From contig NC_088775.1 in assembly GCF_954871325.1 (NCBI RefSeq), forward strand, positions 49,143,561 to 49,207,560: a stretch of DNA of 64,000 nt, given 5' to 3'. This stretch comes from Gordionus sp. m RMFG-2023 (Eukaryota > Nematomorpha > Gordioida > Chordodea > Parachordodidae). The translations under genes were made by a program, and so were the position numbers. Shown here piece by piece: positions 22,441 through 34,688 of the stretch. Under the pieces are notes generated by a model. It had not been told where the DNA came from, did no database searches, and saw only the letters and a program-made list of their open reading frames with translations. Each line of letters starts with the position of its first letter. Position 1 is the first letter of the stretch.

Positions 22441-24686
22441 TTTAAAAAATTTCTTCTCTTTAACATTTTTATTTGAAAGTTTATCGATTCATTATTTTAT
22501 TATATAGATATAAGTTCAAAGATAAAATCGTATTTGAGAAGTATTTTACTCTTGACACAATAGAAAATAAATCAATATGTTCATATTGCAAATTAAAAAT
22601 GTCTGGTAATCATTTGTTAAACTTAAAGACATCTGGAAAGAAATCGCAACAATGAATATCTAAATTATTTGAATGAAAACAAAATATTAGAAAATTTTAT
22701 TTGAAAAAAAACCCAAAATTAATATAGAAAACTACCAAAAAAAATCTATAAATATAAATTTAACATCTAATGATTTGTTGAAATTGTTACTGTAAATGGT
22801 CGGCCTCTATCAATTATTGAAGTCGGGATTTCAACGAATCATAAATCCACTTTAATCTGTGCTCAATTTAGTTATTAACAAAGAAAATTTAACTATTATA
22901 GATAAGCCCAATCCATTAGAGACAAAATATCAAGAGAGGAAGAAGGAAAACTTTTAAAAATTGATGCAGTTCAACTAGGTAGTTCAATTCTTGGTGCAAA
23001 TATTCAATTTATATCAAAGTCCATTATATTTGAGAGCTCTTGGAATTGTAGAGCTGAAAGAAAGAAGTACAGGATAATATATAGAAAATATACTAAAAAC
23101 TTTACAAAGATTTAAAATTGATAATAAACAAATATACACAATTACTTGCGATAATGTTGTAAATTTTAACAAAGCTATAAATAAAGCTCTTGCAGCCTGA
23201 AATTGTTTATGATATAAGGCGTGAATCAGCATATGATGAAAATTGGATTTGAATGTATATAAATATGATATCGATGATATACAGAATACTTTTTTATCAA
23301 CTATTTTATCCTATCCGATTTACAGTGTACGTTGTGTAGCTCATACACTTTAGTTTGCACTTCAAATGCAATAAAATTATCAACCATTGTGGACACTCTT
23401 GCAAAAGCTAGGAACTTAAACTTAAAATTAAGACATCCCACTTATCAAAGGTTTTGAAAAATATGAAACTCCCTAAGCCTGTGTTAGATTGTCACCGATG
23501 GCATTCAACCCATGATATGTTAGAAAGGCTGATTTTACTCAAACCCAATATCGAGGATTTCTTGTCAGAGCAATCTGATTATTTATTGATTGAAAATTGT
23601 AAAGGTATAATAACGATTGTTAAAATTTTAAAACTACTAAAAATCGCAACCAAACGATTCTATCTGAAGAGTTTACACTGACAGATTTTTATGTGGAATG
23701 GTTAAGATGCTGCATTGAACTAGAAAAAATTTAAAACATTTTTCTCAACTACTAGATTCTTGTCTTAAGAACAGAGAAGAAAGGGTTATAAAGAATGAAA
23801 TTCTCTTAGCTGCCATACACTTGGACTTAAGATACAAGGTTAATTAAAAGTGTAGCAAATTTGCTATTTATTTAAATATAAACAGTATAAGTCCTTAAAT
23901 ATTGCAGGTTTTTACTTAGTGATGATAATAAGATTTGTGCGAAAAGGCATCTTATCAATTTACGGAGTCGGATTAAGAGCATAACAATGCCGATTTTATC
24001 TGATGATATTAGTTCCGATGAAGTTATTGAACAAGAAGATGATCTAGAGAAACTGATACAACTTAAAGAAAGGTAGGAGAAAATACTTAAAAGAGGGCCA
24101 ACGATTGCAGAGTAAAGTATTGGAACTATAATTACCGGATTTAGCGATTTTAAAAGATTAGATAAGAAGGAAAATATTTTTCATATTTGGGAGTCTGCTA
24201 AGCAGGAGCACCCAAATTTATATATTTTATCCAAAATCTAATTTGCTGTTCCTGCCAAGTTAATTTATCATATTTTCACATAAATATATATAATATAGGT
24301 TAGCGTTGAAAGATATTTTTCACATTTGAAATTCATTCTTTCACCAAATAGATCGAGGATGTGTAAACAACCCTTAGAAGATATTGTACTAATAAATCTA
24401 AATAAAATTTTTAAAATTGATACATGACTATGCTTTGTATTTTTAACTATATTTTGCCTATAAATAAAATAAAATAAATTTTTTTAACCAAATTTATGTC
24501 TAGTTTTTTTAATTATGATTTAAATATAGAACTATTTTTTTATCAATTCAAAAATTCTTAAATCCGAGCTGAACCCCGAACTAAGCCCGGGTTCAAAAAT
24601 ATTTCCCTGAACCGAACCCGAACCGAACCCACGTATTTTTTTTACCTTAAACCAAACCCGCGCAAAAATTTTGACGGGAATCCCTA
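22440..24686 (+). mobile_element. BED-finger hAT element, 5' end missing
   Basis: The right end reads 'gcgcaaaaattttgacggga' then ATCCCTA, which in reverse gives TAGGGATTCCCGTC, a typical hAT end. Just inside it (24560-24650) are repeated 'gaacccgaaccgaaccc' blocks. No matching left end or 8-bp duplication was found, so the left side has been lost or badly eroded. It directly abuts the gypsy fossil that starts at 24687 and seems to have removed the integrase part of that fossil. Confidence 0.7.
22473..24427 (+). pseudogene. hAT transposase with N-terminal BED finger
   Basis: The frame 22473-22655 gives the BED finger (SICSYCKLKMSGNHLLNLKT, with two Cys and a later His). Further on come 'VEIVTVNGRPLSIIE', 'SCTLWN'-like and 'ITCDNVVNF' (the TDN-like catalytic block, here Cys-Asp-Asn), 'CVAHTL', 'PVLDCHRWHSTHDMLERLIL' (the TRWNSTxxML block), 'NIFHIWESAKQEHPNLYILS', and after a short interruption 'VSVERYFSHLKFILSPNRSR' followed by 'MCKQPLEDIVLINLN'. 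The last two form the dimerisation region. Many frames are shifted. A stretch near 24260-24300 between 'AVPAK' and 'VSVERY' looks like an inserted AT-rich piece or a small intron. The family matches the relic at 4930-5380. Confidence 0.8.
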
Positions 24687-27600
24687 CAATGGATGTAAAC
24701 ACTCGTATAATATATAATCAAACCATCAAACCAAGAACACTGTATGTCCTTTAACGTAAAAGATGAACGACACAATATCAAAAATATTCGCGAGAAACTT
24801 TCCAACTCATCTATACGCTGTAATAACGCTCCACCAATACCTCTATTAGTAGCAGCATACACGTCCAAAACCACCTCTAAATCGTCATTAAAGCATACCA
24901 AAATAGGTTCTCTCCCAATTCGTCTTTTCTCTTCAAACGCTTCTCCAGGATTTTTTTCCCATTAAAATCGTTCTCCTTTTTTTCAATAATTTATACAATG
25001 GCACCGCTATCTGCGTAAAACTTTCCCAACATGTGATAATAATTTACCATCCCTAAAAAGACCTACACTTCCACTTTATTATTAGGTCACAACATACTGG
25101 TTATTCCTGCTATATTTTTATCCAACGACCTCACATCTCTCCAACCAATTAATCTTGTGTCCTAGATACACCTCCTTCGTTACTCCAAATATACTCTTCT
25201 CGGCACTCGCCCGCCCGTAATCATTTACCCTTACTTCGGAATACCTCCTCTAATCTCTGTGTATGCTGCTCAGGAGCCACCCCCGTTACCAACACAGCGT
25301 CCATGTAATAAAAGACTCCTTCAAAGCCTTGAAAAACGGCTGCCATAGTTTGAAGCAGATGTGCTAAGTCCAAACGGTAACCTACAAAAAGCATACAATC
25401 CTTTCGGCGTAGTAATAGTTAATAATTTTCGCATTTCAGGCTTCACCCGTAACTGTAATTAAGCATTTGAAAAATCGATCTTTGAAAAATATATCCCACC
25501 CTTCAAGCTGGCCAATAACTCTTCAATTCGTGGCAAGGGATATTTCACTTCCACAACCCACGGGTTTAGTGTGATCTGGAAATCTGCACACAAACGGAGT
25601 TTTCCGCTGGCCTTCTTCACCGGCTCCAATGGTGTCGCCCACTAGCTATATTCCACAGGACACACAATCCCCTTCTCTACCCATTGATTCAATTTTATTT
25701 CCCCTTCTTTTTGCCCCTCGAACAGTACTCGCCGCAATCCACAAAATTTTGGCATACAGCCCTTATTTATTTTAATATCCACTTCATCATCTATTAGACA
25801 CCCCAAACCTTCATCGAAAATCTCTTGTTATTATCTATTAATCTACACACCCCTTCTTGCACTTTGATCCTTCCTAATTCCATCTCTTTATTCCACAATT
25901 TCATTTTTCTATGCCTATCCGTTTTCTTCATTTCCATCTCAGCTCCTCGAATACACGCTTTTTCTCCACCTTTTCGTTCCATTTCCTTGGACTCCACCAC
26001 CCATTCCTCAGGCAACTCTATTTCCTTTATAAAATTTCCATCATATTCTGCCCTATAGATCTCTCCTTTCCCCCTAACCGTTTCCCCTATTTCTCTTTTA
26101 CAATACCCACCTATCTCTTTCCTCGCATTATTTCCACAAATTTCTCCCCTAGCATTATTTTCCCCTATTTTCTCCCGAGAATTTTTCCTCATACTCCCCA
26201 ATGAGTTCCCCCTATTACTTCCCCCTATTTCTCTCTCAGAATTATTTTCCCCATATTTTTCCCCTAGAATTACCCGCCTTTATTTCTCCCCTAGAATTAT
26301 GCGACCATTTCTACCTTAGAATTAATTTCGCTTATTCCCTCATCTCCCAAGCTCCTCTCACTCGCAGCTTCTTCTCTTAACTCAATGATACTTCCTCGCT
26401 CTCTTCCCTCCCTATTCCTACTAAACACCGCCTCTCTGGTAATGCTTCCACGTATTCCTTCAATATGTCTCCATAAACATCTCAAACACGCCCCACCAAC
26501 TACTCCCCAAACTACCCTCCGATTAATAATCCACAAATCTGATATCACCACTCTTTCTCCCAATATCGCTCCTATTTGAACTATCCCTATTACAGATACT
26601 TGTAATCTAGTGTTGTTAAACGGCTCGTTTTGAGCCAATTTTTAAAAGCGGCTAACTCAATATTTCATCCTAAAAAATAATACTCAAGCCTGAATATTTT
26701 GCACATAGAAGGAACAAAGATTTAGACATATTTTATCAAAATCTTGTGGCTTAAGCAATATATTTCTGGCTGAAATATTGAGTTAGCCGTTTTAAAAAAC
26801 TGGCCGATCATCTCATCGGGCCAAATACTCCGATATTTATCATATCCAATTACCAAAATAGATGCTCTGGTATCAAATAACATTGGTACCATATTCCTAT
26901 TAAAATTTATCATTACTCTCGGACAAGGGTCATGTTCAATTCCTTCTTTATCATATTTATATATCCCATTAATTTTATTTTTTCATGAGAAAACCCTTTG
27001 CCTATCCCCTTTAATCTCTTCTCCTTGACCCATGTATTTTTATTGGATCATATAGTCACAAATTTCCATACTCCCTTGCCACATGTCCCATTTCAGGCAT
27101 TTAAAGCATTCCATACTCTGCTCCTCGGGTTCTTTTATATTAGGCACAATGATCCTTGCACTTTTCTCGCCTCATTAGTCCTCACACTTGTAGTATTTTG
27201 ACCCATTCCTCTTTGTGGAAAACCCCATCTGGTGTTATAATTTTCAGTAATACACTCCTCTTTATTGGCCCAAATCTTTCGCAACTCTCACAGCGCAATT
27301 TCTCTCGTCTACCCGGACAATACGGGGCTATATGTCCAAATTTTCCATATTCAAAACATTTAGTTTCCCTACAATCCAGGTCCATATGTCCTTTTCTTCC
27401 GCAATTATAACAATTTAAATTCATATTCTCTCTTCCGCGAGAATCAAAACTCCTTCTCATTTCCATTCACCTTCCTTGTGAATTTCTTTTGGTTCTCTAT
27501 ATGCCCCAATATTTGATTATATCCAGATCCTCTATACTACCGATTTCTAATCTCCGGGTTATTTACCTTTTAATTTTTATTTAAACCTTCGACATCACTA

Positions 27601-29060
27601 TCAGTCCACCCTTTAATCAATTCCTGCACCGGTGACCATGTTACTCGACCCATCATATCTTCCAAAATTTGCCCCTTTATCTTCACGCTTCGGCTTTTCC
27701 TAATCCTTCTTCCCAGTATTAAACTACACATCTATATTAGTAATAAAATCAACTCCCCAAAAAAATTATATTATATTTCCCAATATTTCACAAATTTTAA
27801 ACTCTTCATCTCTATAAAAAGTTAATTATCAACTTAGAATAAATATTTTGGTTATTTGTAACGTCAGCATATAAGATAATATCAATAGCGTAAATAGTTC
27901 AATGTTGCACATATACATCCACCAACTTTTCAAATATCATTAATTTTCGATAAGATCCTAATAAATTTACGGCTTTTTAAATCTGATACCTGTATTTTTT
28001 AAAATATGTATAATAATTATTGACACTTTCTTTTCCCATACACATAATCTTGGCCACCACTGTAAAAAAAATTCCCTGCAGCGCTTGTACGCCGTACAAG
28101 GCCTACTGTAGAAATCGAACAAAAATCGGGCAGCACTTCCGTTCGACAGAGCCTACTGTAACAAACTTAGCGCGAAGGTCGCTTACAGATAAGAAATACC
28201 TTTGATTTGCTTCATTCAATTTTTTAATTTCCCTTCATCTCTTCAACTCTTTTAAGTAATTCTTTTTTCTCTTTTTCTTTATTTTTCCTTTCCAAATTTT
28301 CTTTCTCAATTTTCTTTTTTTTTATATTTTCAATCTCTATTTCTTTTATTACTATATCCTTTATCATATTTATTATCTAAATTTCATTATTTTCATTTCC
28401 TATATTTTTATTTTTCGTATCAATTTCATTTCTTTCTTTTTCAGAATCTCTAATAATCTCTGTTTTATCAACATTAATTCCAAATTTTCTTTTTTTAGAA
28501 TTTCCAAAGATATCTGTTTTTAATATTCCATTTCATCATTTTTCATCAAACATATTTCATTATATAACTTTTCCATTTTATCATATTTTTCATTTTTTTC
28601 TCTATCCATTTGTTTTAATAATCTTATTTTATTCGCCTCTATTATTATTTCTTCTTTTATACCAAATATAAATACTTAATATTAGACTTAAAACTAATAC
28701 TAAATAAATACATTGAGACAAATTCCTGATTTCTATGTAATTATATTTTATAACTTTTTTGTTAAACATTATTTTTTTTTAATTTACCTTACAATTTATT
28801 TAAATTTTTTTGTAATTATAATAAATTTATTAAAAATTTTATTATAAAAATCTTTATAATTCTAAATAAAAAAAAAAATATGCTAAAGCTATTATTGTTA
28901 AAAAAATTGTTAGATAAAACATTAAATTTCAATAAAAAAAATATTTTACCTTTGATTATGAATTTTTCCTTTTTCCACCGTAATTGTATATTTTATTAGT
29001 ACACTGCGTCCACTCTTCCCCAGATATCTTCTCCGTTGGTTTAATAAAAAAATAAACGGC
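24687..29060 (-). mobile_element. Ty3/gypsy LTR retrotransposon fossil, old and heavily broken
   Basis: The fossil reads on the minus strand. Recognisable parts, from 5' to 3' of the element, are: a possible primer-binding site near 29055 (TTTGGTGCCG), a Lys/Glu-rich coiled-coil stretch near 28680-28200 that may be gag, Cys-His zinc knuckles near 27430-27290, a protease-like block near 26930-26800, a Gly/Lys/Glu-rich linker, the reverse transcriptase near 25760-25060, and the start of RNase H near 24960-24690. The integrase and 3' LTR are gone, replaced by the BED hAT. A small MITE (26608 to about 26800) lies in the protease region. No LTR could be delimited. It has many breaks and is much older than the gypsy at 40-46 kb. 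Confidence 0.75.
26608..26800. mobile_element. TAGTGTTGTTAAA MITE, copy 1 (one end lost)
   Basis: It starts TAGTGTTGTTAAACGGCTCG and continues with 'gcggctaactcaatatttca'. It includes the family middle 'caagcctgaatattttg' and ends at 'gagttagccgtttta' without the final AACAACACTA. The same family is complete at 58519-58742, 60290-60493 and 62157-62350. It sits inside the gypsy fossil and is therefore younger than it. Confidence 0.75.
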
Positions 29061-29249
29061 ACCAAACTGTTAAGAAGAAATGAAAGAAGGCTCTGAATTA
29101 TAGAATTCTGAGAATAGATTTATCACACTTTAAATATTTTATTTCTTTTCACAATTTTACAACATAAAAATAATAATCAATAAACGCCGATTTTTACAAA
29201 ATATAATATATTTCTTTTTAATATTATTTTTTTTATCAATTATTTTTTA

Positions 29250-29663
29250 TAGAGATCTGCAAAGTTAGGCCCGGCCGGTACCCAGCCCGAGGTCTAATTC
29301 TATTTAAAATAATCGGGTTCGGGCAGGGCCGGGTCTAATATTTTTTAAAAAAAATCGAGCCGGGTCGGGTCGGATTTTGGGAATTTTTTTAAATATATCT
29401 AAATTTATCAATTTTATATTGAATTTTTTATGTAAAATAAAAATATTTGATTTTATTTATTGAAACTAAACGACATATAACATATGTCTTTTATTTTGAG
29501 TAATTATAAAAATTAATTTCTATATTTAAATAAATTCGGGCCGGGCCGGCAAAACTTTTTCAAAAAAATTTCGGGTTCGGGCCGGGCCGGCAAAACTTTT
29601 TTAAAAAAATTTTAGGCCGGGCCTGGCCGGGCTTGAAAACCTAAGGCCCGATATAGATCACTA
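29250..29663. mobile_element. GC-rich hAT MITE (TAGAGATC family), copy 2
   Basis: The ends are TAGAGATCTGCAAAG and TATAGATCACTA; the flanks 'attttttа' type octamer is identical on both sides (29242-29249 and 29664-29671). Inside, blocks of 'gggccgggccggc' type alternate with A/T runs, and the two halves are partly inverted copies. It has no frame. The exact duplication suggests a more recent insertion than copy 1 at 18835-19181. Confidence 0.85.
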
Positions 29664-30199
29664 ATTTTTTATATAATAAATAAATATTTATTATAATACA
29701 ACACATTCCACATTTAATTTTATACAATTATATACCTTTTAATTAGGTAATTTTTATGCATAATAAATATTTTCATCTCTCTTATCTTTTCTGAAAATTT
29801 GGCCTTTCTACATGCATTCCATAGTTTTGTATTCTCATAACTTCATAATTGTAGAATGTATGTTATTCATAACTTATTATAACATTTTGTTTAAATGTAT
29901 AAATGTATAACCATGTCTTAAATTTAATTTTATACTTTGTAACTAAGTAATGAATTTGGAAGGGTGGTGGTTTGTTTAAAATTTAAATTAGGATGAACAT
30001 ATTTTCAACATCGTACATTAATATGTAATGAATTACATATAAATACCAGGAGCTAACCGGTAGAATGATAGGTAAATCAGATATTTCCCCTTCATTTGAT
30101 GATAATTTTGAAAAATTTTCAATGATATACGGCAAAATATGTACATATAAAACAGATTTTATAAACCCCTTAATCAAACCTATTTTTCTGGATCAAAGG

Positions 30200-31215
30200 A
30201 AAAAATAAATTATTATGGGGTTTCATGGGCTTGGGAAATATTTTTCACAATTAATATGGACTTGGACGTAGCTTGGGAAATATTTTTCAAAATTAATATA
30301 GTTTTAGATTCCTGAAAAATTTTAAATATGGGCTAGAAATTGGCCTGAAAATTTCTTTCAAAAACCAAGACCTATGCAATTTCATATTCTGATTGCATTT
30401 TAAAATGCATTGTGACTTTTTATATAATTTATTTAAGTTCTCAACTACCAAAATTATTATGGTCTTTGGCGGGTTTGAGAAAATTTTCCCAAGTGCGTGG
30501 ACCTGGCTTGGGAATTTTTTTAATATTAGGCATAGGTGCAATATTTAACACAGAATATTTATATGGCCCTCAGGTAAAAGCTAATTTAAATATAATTTTA
30601 TTCAAAAAAATAATATTCACTTAGTCTTAATAGGTTGGCCTTGGTCTGAAGTAGGGGTGAGCTGGGTTAAAATAAAATAAAAAATATATACGGTTTTTAG
30701 AGATTTACCTATCTCCAGGTTTGGGAAAAATTTTTGATAATTATTATGGGTTGGTCAGACTTGAGATTTTATATAAAATTATTATGGGTTGGGCTGGGCT
30801 TGGAAAATATTTTTATAAATTATATTGGGCTGGGCTTGGAGAAAATTTTTCAAAATTATTATGAGCTTGGACGCTTGGGGATTTTTTTATTAATTACTTA
30901 GGGTCAGATATTGGCCTAAAACAATTTTTTTTGCAGGCTTGGGCTCGGCCTGTTCAAAAAACCAAGGCCCAAGAAAATCTGATTTTGATTGTATTTTTAA
31001 ATTCATTATGATTATTAAAATATTTTATTTCAGTTCTCAACCACCAAAATTATTATGATCTTTCATTGGGCTTGGAAGAATTTTTCAAAATTATTATGGC
31101 TTTGTACTTTGCCTGGGAATTTTTTTTAATATTAAATTAGGTATAAGTGATCAGTAATATTTAACAAATAATGTTAGTATTATCAAGTAAATGCTTTAAA
31201 TTTATTTTTACTCAA
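30200..31215. repeat. Segmental direct repeat with hAT-like subterminal motifs
   Basis: The block 30361-30610 ('aaaccaagacctatg ... ctcaactaccaaaattattatg ... ttgggaatttttttaatatta') recurs at 30958-31215 at about 75-80% identity, roughly 597 bases further on. Between and around them short units of the type 'gggcttggaaaatatttttc' and 'aaaattattatggg' recur six or more times. Such alternation of GGGCTTGG blocks with AT blocks resembles the subterminal parts of hAT MITEs in this window, but no ends or duplication could be fixed. 29672-30199 and 31216-31480 hold nothing I recognise. Confidence 0.6.
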
Positions 31216-31479
31216 ACCATAGTATTTTTTTTTGATATATTGATTTTTATTTTATTAAATTTAATAGATTATGTTTTGAGATATTAATGTTAAAAATCTT
31301 TATTTTAAAATTGATATCATATTTATATTAATCTTGACAATATAAGTTATTCTGACTATAAATGATCATAAATCTATATAAAAATATATAATTAAAAGAA
31401 GGCAAATAAAAAAAAATAATAATTTAAGATAATTAAAAAAAAAAATTTCTTTTTAAATTAGGTATGATCGACGGGGTTT

Positions 31480-32070
31480 AAATGACCCATGTATGGATAT
31501 GCAGTTAGAACGACAGATTTTACTTGATATTCTCTGTCGAAGGTAGTAGGCTTCTTTTGGATCACCTGTGATTAAACGTAACCTTGCCCGATTGTTTTGA
31601 ATAATTTTAGGGCTTGGGGTCCAAATGATCTACATGTGTCTGAGACTACCAGAACAAACAAAACATTATTAAGGTTGCTTTTGTTTGTTTTTGTGTTTTC
31701 AGCTTTCGTGATCGAGAGGTAGACCTTGGTTCCAAGGGACTAGTCATACCATCTGGTCTGGTTTGAATGTCGGGTCTGAGGCCCGATGATTCCAGGGTAG
31801 AGGGAATATTTGAGGATTTCAAGGCTCTATTGATTATTGAATTGATATCATGGTGTGCGGGTAATCTGCCTTTTGAGAAACGACAGTGTATAAGGTGGTG
31901 TCCAAGGTTACGATTTCACATCCTAAACGAAGACCTATGGCTATTCTGAGTTCTTCGTTGGATAATAACAAGCTTAGATTAGAACTAGGTACAGTTTCTA
32001 ACCATTCATATCCAAGTGGCATATGGGTGAAGTTGGAATTATTCGATCTGGCAGAAGGGTCATATTAAAA
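31480..32070 (-). pseudogene. Non-LTR retroelement tail (b)
   Basis: On the minus strand the frame reads 'MPLGYEWLETVPSSNLSLLL' and 'SNEELRIAIGLRLGCEIV', the block that precedes the Cys-His knuckle in the family of tail (a). Degraded pieces follow ('LGTKVYLSITKAENTKTNKS') that correspond to the later KRPDG and VWD blocks. It shares the 'LSNEELRxAxGLRLG' signature with relatives, stands alone without the polymerase, and has several stops. Close to it a plus-strand open stretch at 32033-32242 has no recognised relatives. Confidence 0.55.
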
Positions 32071-32249
32071 AATATCTAAAAATTTATTTAATTCTACATT
32101 CAAATGCTGGCTCAGAAATGAGTTTAATGAATATGATTAGGCGAAAAAATTTTTCTTCGGTCTCATTTGATTTATTAGAGGCCGAATTAATGGTAAAGCA
32201 GAATTTTGACATGAATTGCGAAGAGTTAAAATTTATAAAATAAATTCCT

Positions 32250-33590
32250 TACGATAAATATGTAGATTTGGATCTAATTTTTATATATTTTGACTTTATA
32301 TTCAAATTCAAATTTAAATTTGTAAATTATAATTTGAAAAAAATTATTTACCAATATTTATATATAAAAGGATTGCAGTTGTCGCGCTTTCCCGCTTTTT
32401 ATCCTTTAGTCATTAAAAATCCCACCTCACTCTTAGAATATGGGAGGTATGGCCGGGCCTAAAAATTTTTGCAATTTATAAAATGAGAAAATTGAATAAG
32501 ACACCTATTTAATATAATTAAAATATAGCCACTTTTTATAATTATTTTTTATTATCCTTCATTTATATACTCCTCTCAAAATTTAGAAAATGTTTTTAAC
32601 AACCCCCCCCCCCACCACCCTTGTCGTGGTAAAATATGTAAAAGTTAATAAATAAGCACTTAACCCATTTTGCCCTGATTTCCCGATATTGGAATATCTT
32701 TATTTTCTTGATTTGGAACATTTTCTATTAATTTTCAAAAAATCCTGATTTTTTTAATTCCATTTTATTAGAAAAAATGAGTAAAATTGCTTACAAATTG
32801 AGTAGAAGCGTTTAGCGATGTTTTCACAAAAACGTTATGATTTAAATTGAACTGGTATTATTTTAAAAAATGATGAAAACTATTTTACGTTTTTTAATTT
32901 TTTTTTTATATTGTTTAGTTTGACTTGTGAAATCAGCAAAAATAAAAAACTAAAATAATTGAAGATCTAATGATTTATTTCCATAATTTATTCTTCATAA
33001 ATATTACAAATTTATGTAATTTAGAATATTTAAAATTTTTTTTTTGATTAATCATAACTTTGCAGTTATTTCTATTTATTAAAATGCGAATAGAAGAAAA
33101 AGGAAAGGTCATAATATTCAAATGAATTAGTTACTATTATAACAAAGTTATATCGATGTGCATTATCTCAAAATTGTAATTAGGAGGCATTAATTATCAG
33201 TAAAATTTTCTATAATTAAAATAATCTGAGAAAATCAATAAAAAATTCTTAGCTTTCAGTATATTTTTTTTATCTAGATTAGAAATAAAGTATTACTTTA
33301 AATGACATAAAGCACACTTTTAAATTTTATGTTGGGGGGGGGGGGTTAACTTATTCTGCTAAAAACTTAACCCAAAATGTCCGCTCCATACTTACAACCA
33401 TGAGTGAGTGAGACCAGGAAGACTAATATATTTTCTATCACATCAGATAGAGGTTACATGCTTATTAAATAAACAATACGTAATAAAATATTCTTAAAAC
33501 ATTCGCGTTTATGATTTAAGAAACTTCGGTTGGTAAATTGATATTGAATATATCAATTTCACTTAAAATGAATTCACAATTTTAGCGGTC
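32250..33590. other. AT-rich stretch with inverted C and G runs, no gene
   Basis: A run of about eleven C at 32603 and a run of about thirteen G at 33336 face each other across 730 bases, and 'ttaaccc' motifs lie near both. In this window such runs mark the ends of the Merlin and ZMYM-type hAT elements, so a further dead transposon is possible, but the flanking sequences do not pair well. No coding frame was found. Confidence 0.3.
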
Positions 33591-34145
33591 ATGGGCTCGC
33601 TATAATAATTTCGCGCAAATACATTCGCGGTAGAAAATTCGCTATAAATGGTTCGCGATTAAAGTTTCGCTATAACGAGTTCGCGATCAAAGTTTCGCTA
33701 AAATGTATTCGCTTTAAAGTATTCGCGGTTTAGGTTTCGCGGAAATAAATTCGCGATAATGAGTTCGCGATCAAAGTTTCGCCAAAATGTATTCGCTATA
33801 AAGTATTCGCGGTTAAAGTTTCGCGAAAATAAATTCGTTATAAAGAGTTCGCGATAAAAGTTTCGCTAAAATGTATTCGCTATAAAGTATTTGCGGTTAA
33901 GGTTCGCAGAAATAAATTCGCTATAACGAGTTCGCGATCAATGTTTCGCTAAAATGTATTCGCTATAAAGTATTCGCGGTTAAGGTTTCGCGGAAATAAA
34001 TTCGTGATAATAAGTTCGCGATATTGTCTTCGCTATAAATGTTTCGCGGAAAAAAATTCGCGGAATTGGTTTCGCTATATTACCTTCGCTATAAAATTCC
34101 TTCGCGATAAACGACATTCGCGATAAAAGTTTCGCTGAATTGACC
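33590..34145. repeat. Tandem array 'ttcgcgataa', 84-bp higher-order unit
   Basis: The array is built of about 17-base monomers of the type 'ttcgcgataaagtt' and 'ttcgctaaaatgta'. Five monomers form an 84-base unit that repeats four times from about 33672 to 34008 with small changes. The right edge, 'ttcgctgaattgac', resembles the right end of the foldback-like element (ttcgcggtattgac at 14141-14155), so this could be one arm of a related element. No partner arm was found within reach. No coding frame. Confidence 0.8.
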
Positions 34146-34245
34146 GGATACGTGTTTAGAGCATGGCCATGAGAGTTATATCATTATAGTGGGCCATAGT
34201 ATCACTTGAACAAGCTATTGATACCTGAATTTACATAGCATAATT

Positions 34246-34437
34246 TTATTTTATTTTCAATAAGCTTGGCCTTTTTTTTATCTGCCAAAAGCTTATTGAA
34301 AGAATAGAAGGTTGTTTGGGAATATCAAAATAACTAGTATCATTTGAATTTAATGTTTTTTGATGTTTAGTGTTAAGTTTGATTTTGATGTTGGGAGATG
34401 TAGATTTAAATATAGGAATGATAATAGTATAATCCAA
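34246..34437 (-). CDS. Unrecognised short reading frame, possible last exon
   Basis: A 63-codon open frame on the minus strand starts with TTG, so it has no ATG of its own, and ends in TAA. It reads in part 'IPIFKSTSPNIKIKLNTKHQ' and 'SNDTSYFDIPKQPSILSISF'. Amino-acid use is mixed, not simple-sequence. It lies 44 bases downstream of the end of the interrupted frame at 34481-36947 on the same strand and could be a further exon of that gene. A T-rich stretch ending in AG at about 34479 precedes it, but the reading phase across it could not be settled. I do not recognise the protein. Confidence 0.3.
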   Translation of the reverse strand: MDYTIIIPIFKSTSPNIKIKLNTKHQKTLNSNDTSYFDIPKQPSILSISFWQIKKRPSLLKIK

Positions 34438-34688
34438 TTATCTAAGCTTTTAATATATTTATTTAGGGAGGTTAAAATAACTAAAAAAAATTGTGAAAAT
34501 ATAATTCTAGCGCCTTTTGGAATACGAGATATTGTGGGGGTTCATTCATAAATTTTTCTAGCCATTCTTGTGCCTCAGCCATAGAGGTTGACTTAATGTT
34601 ATTATCTGGGTATAAAGATATAATTATAGGGATTGTTTCTGTGTTGAAGGTAATGTTGGAACTTGAAGTTATAGGTATTGGTTCCAAG

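Noticed and set aside
25825-26579. Plus-strand frames rich in Pro, Ser and Phe
   Set aside because: They are shadows of the purine-rich minus strand of the old gypsy fossil.
28020-28210. Less AT-rich block that could be an LTR of the old gypsy fossil
   Set aside because: No second copy exists in the window and no clear TG...CA limits were seen.
32033-32242. Open plus-strand stretch ending in a 42-codon ATG frame (MSLMNMIRRKNFSSVSFDLL...)
   Set aside because: Too short and without resemblance; it follows directly on a minus-strand retroelement tail. Kept only as a note.
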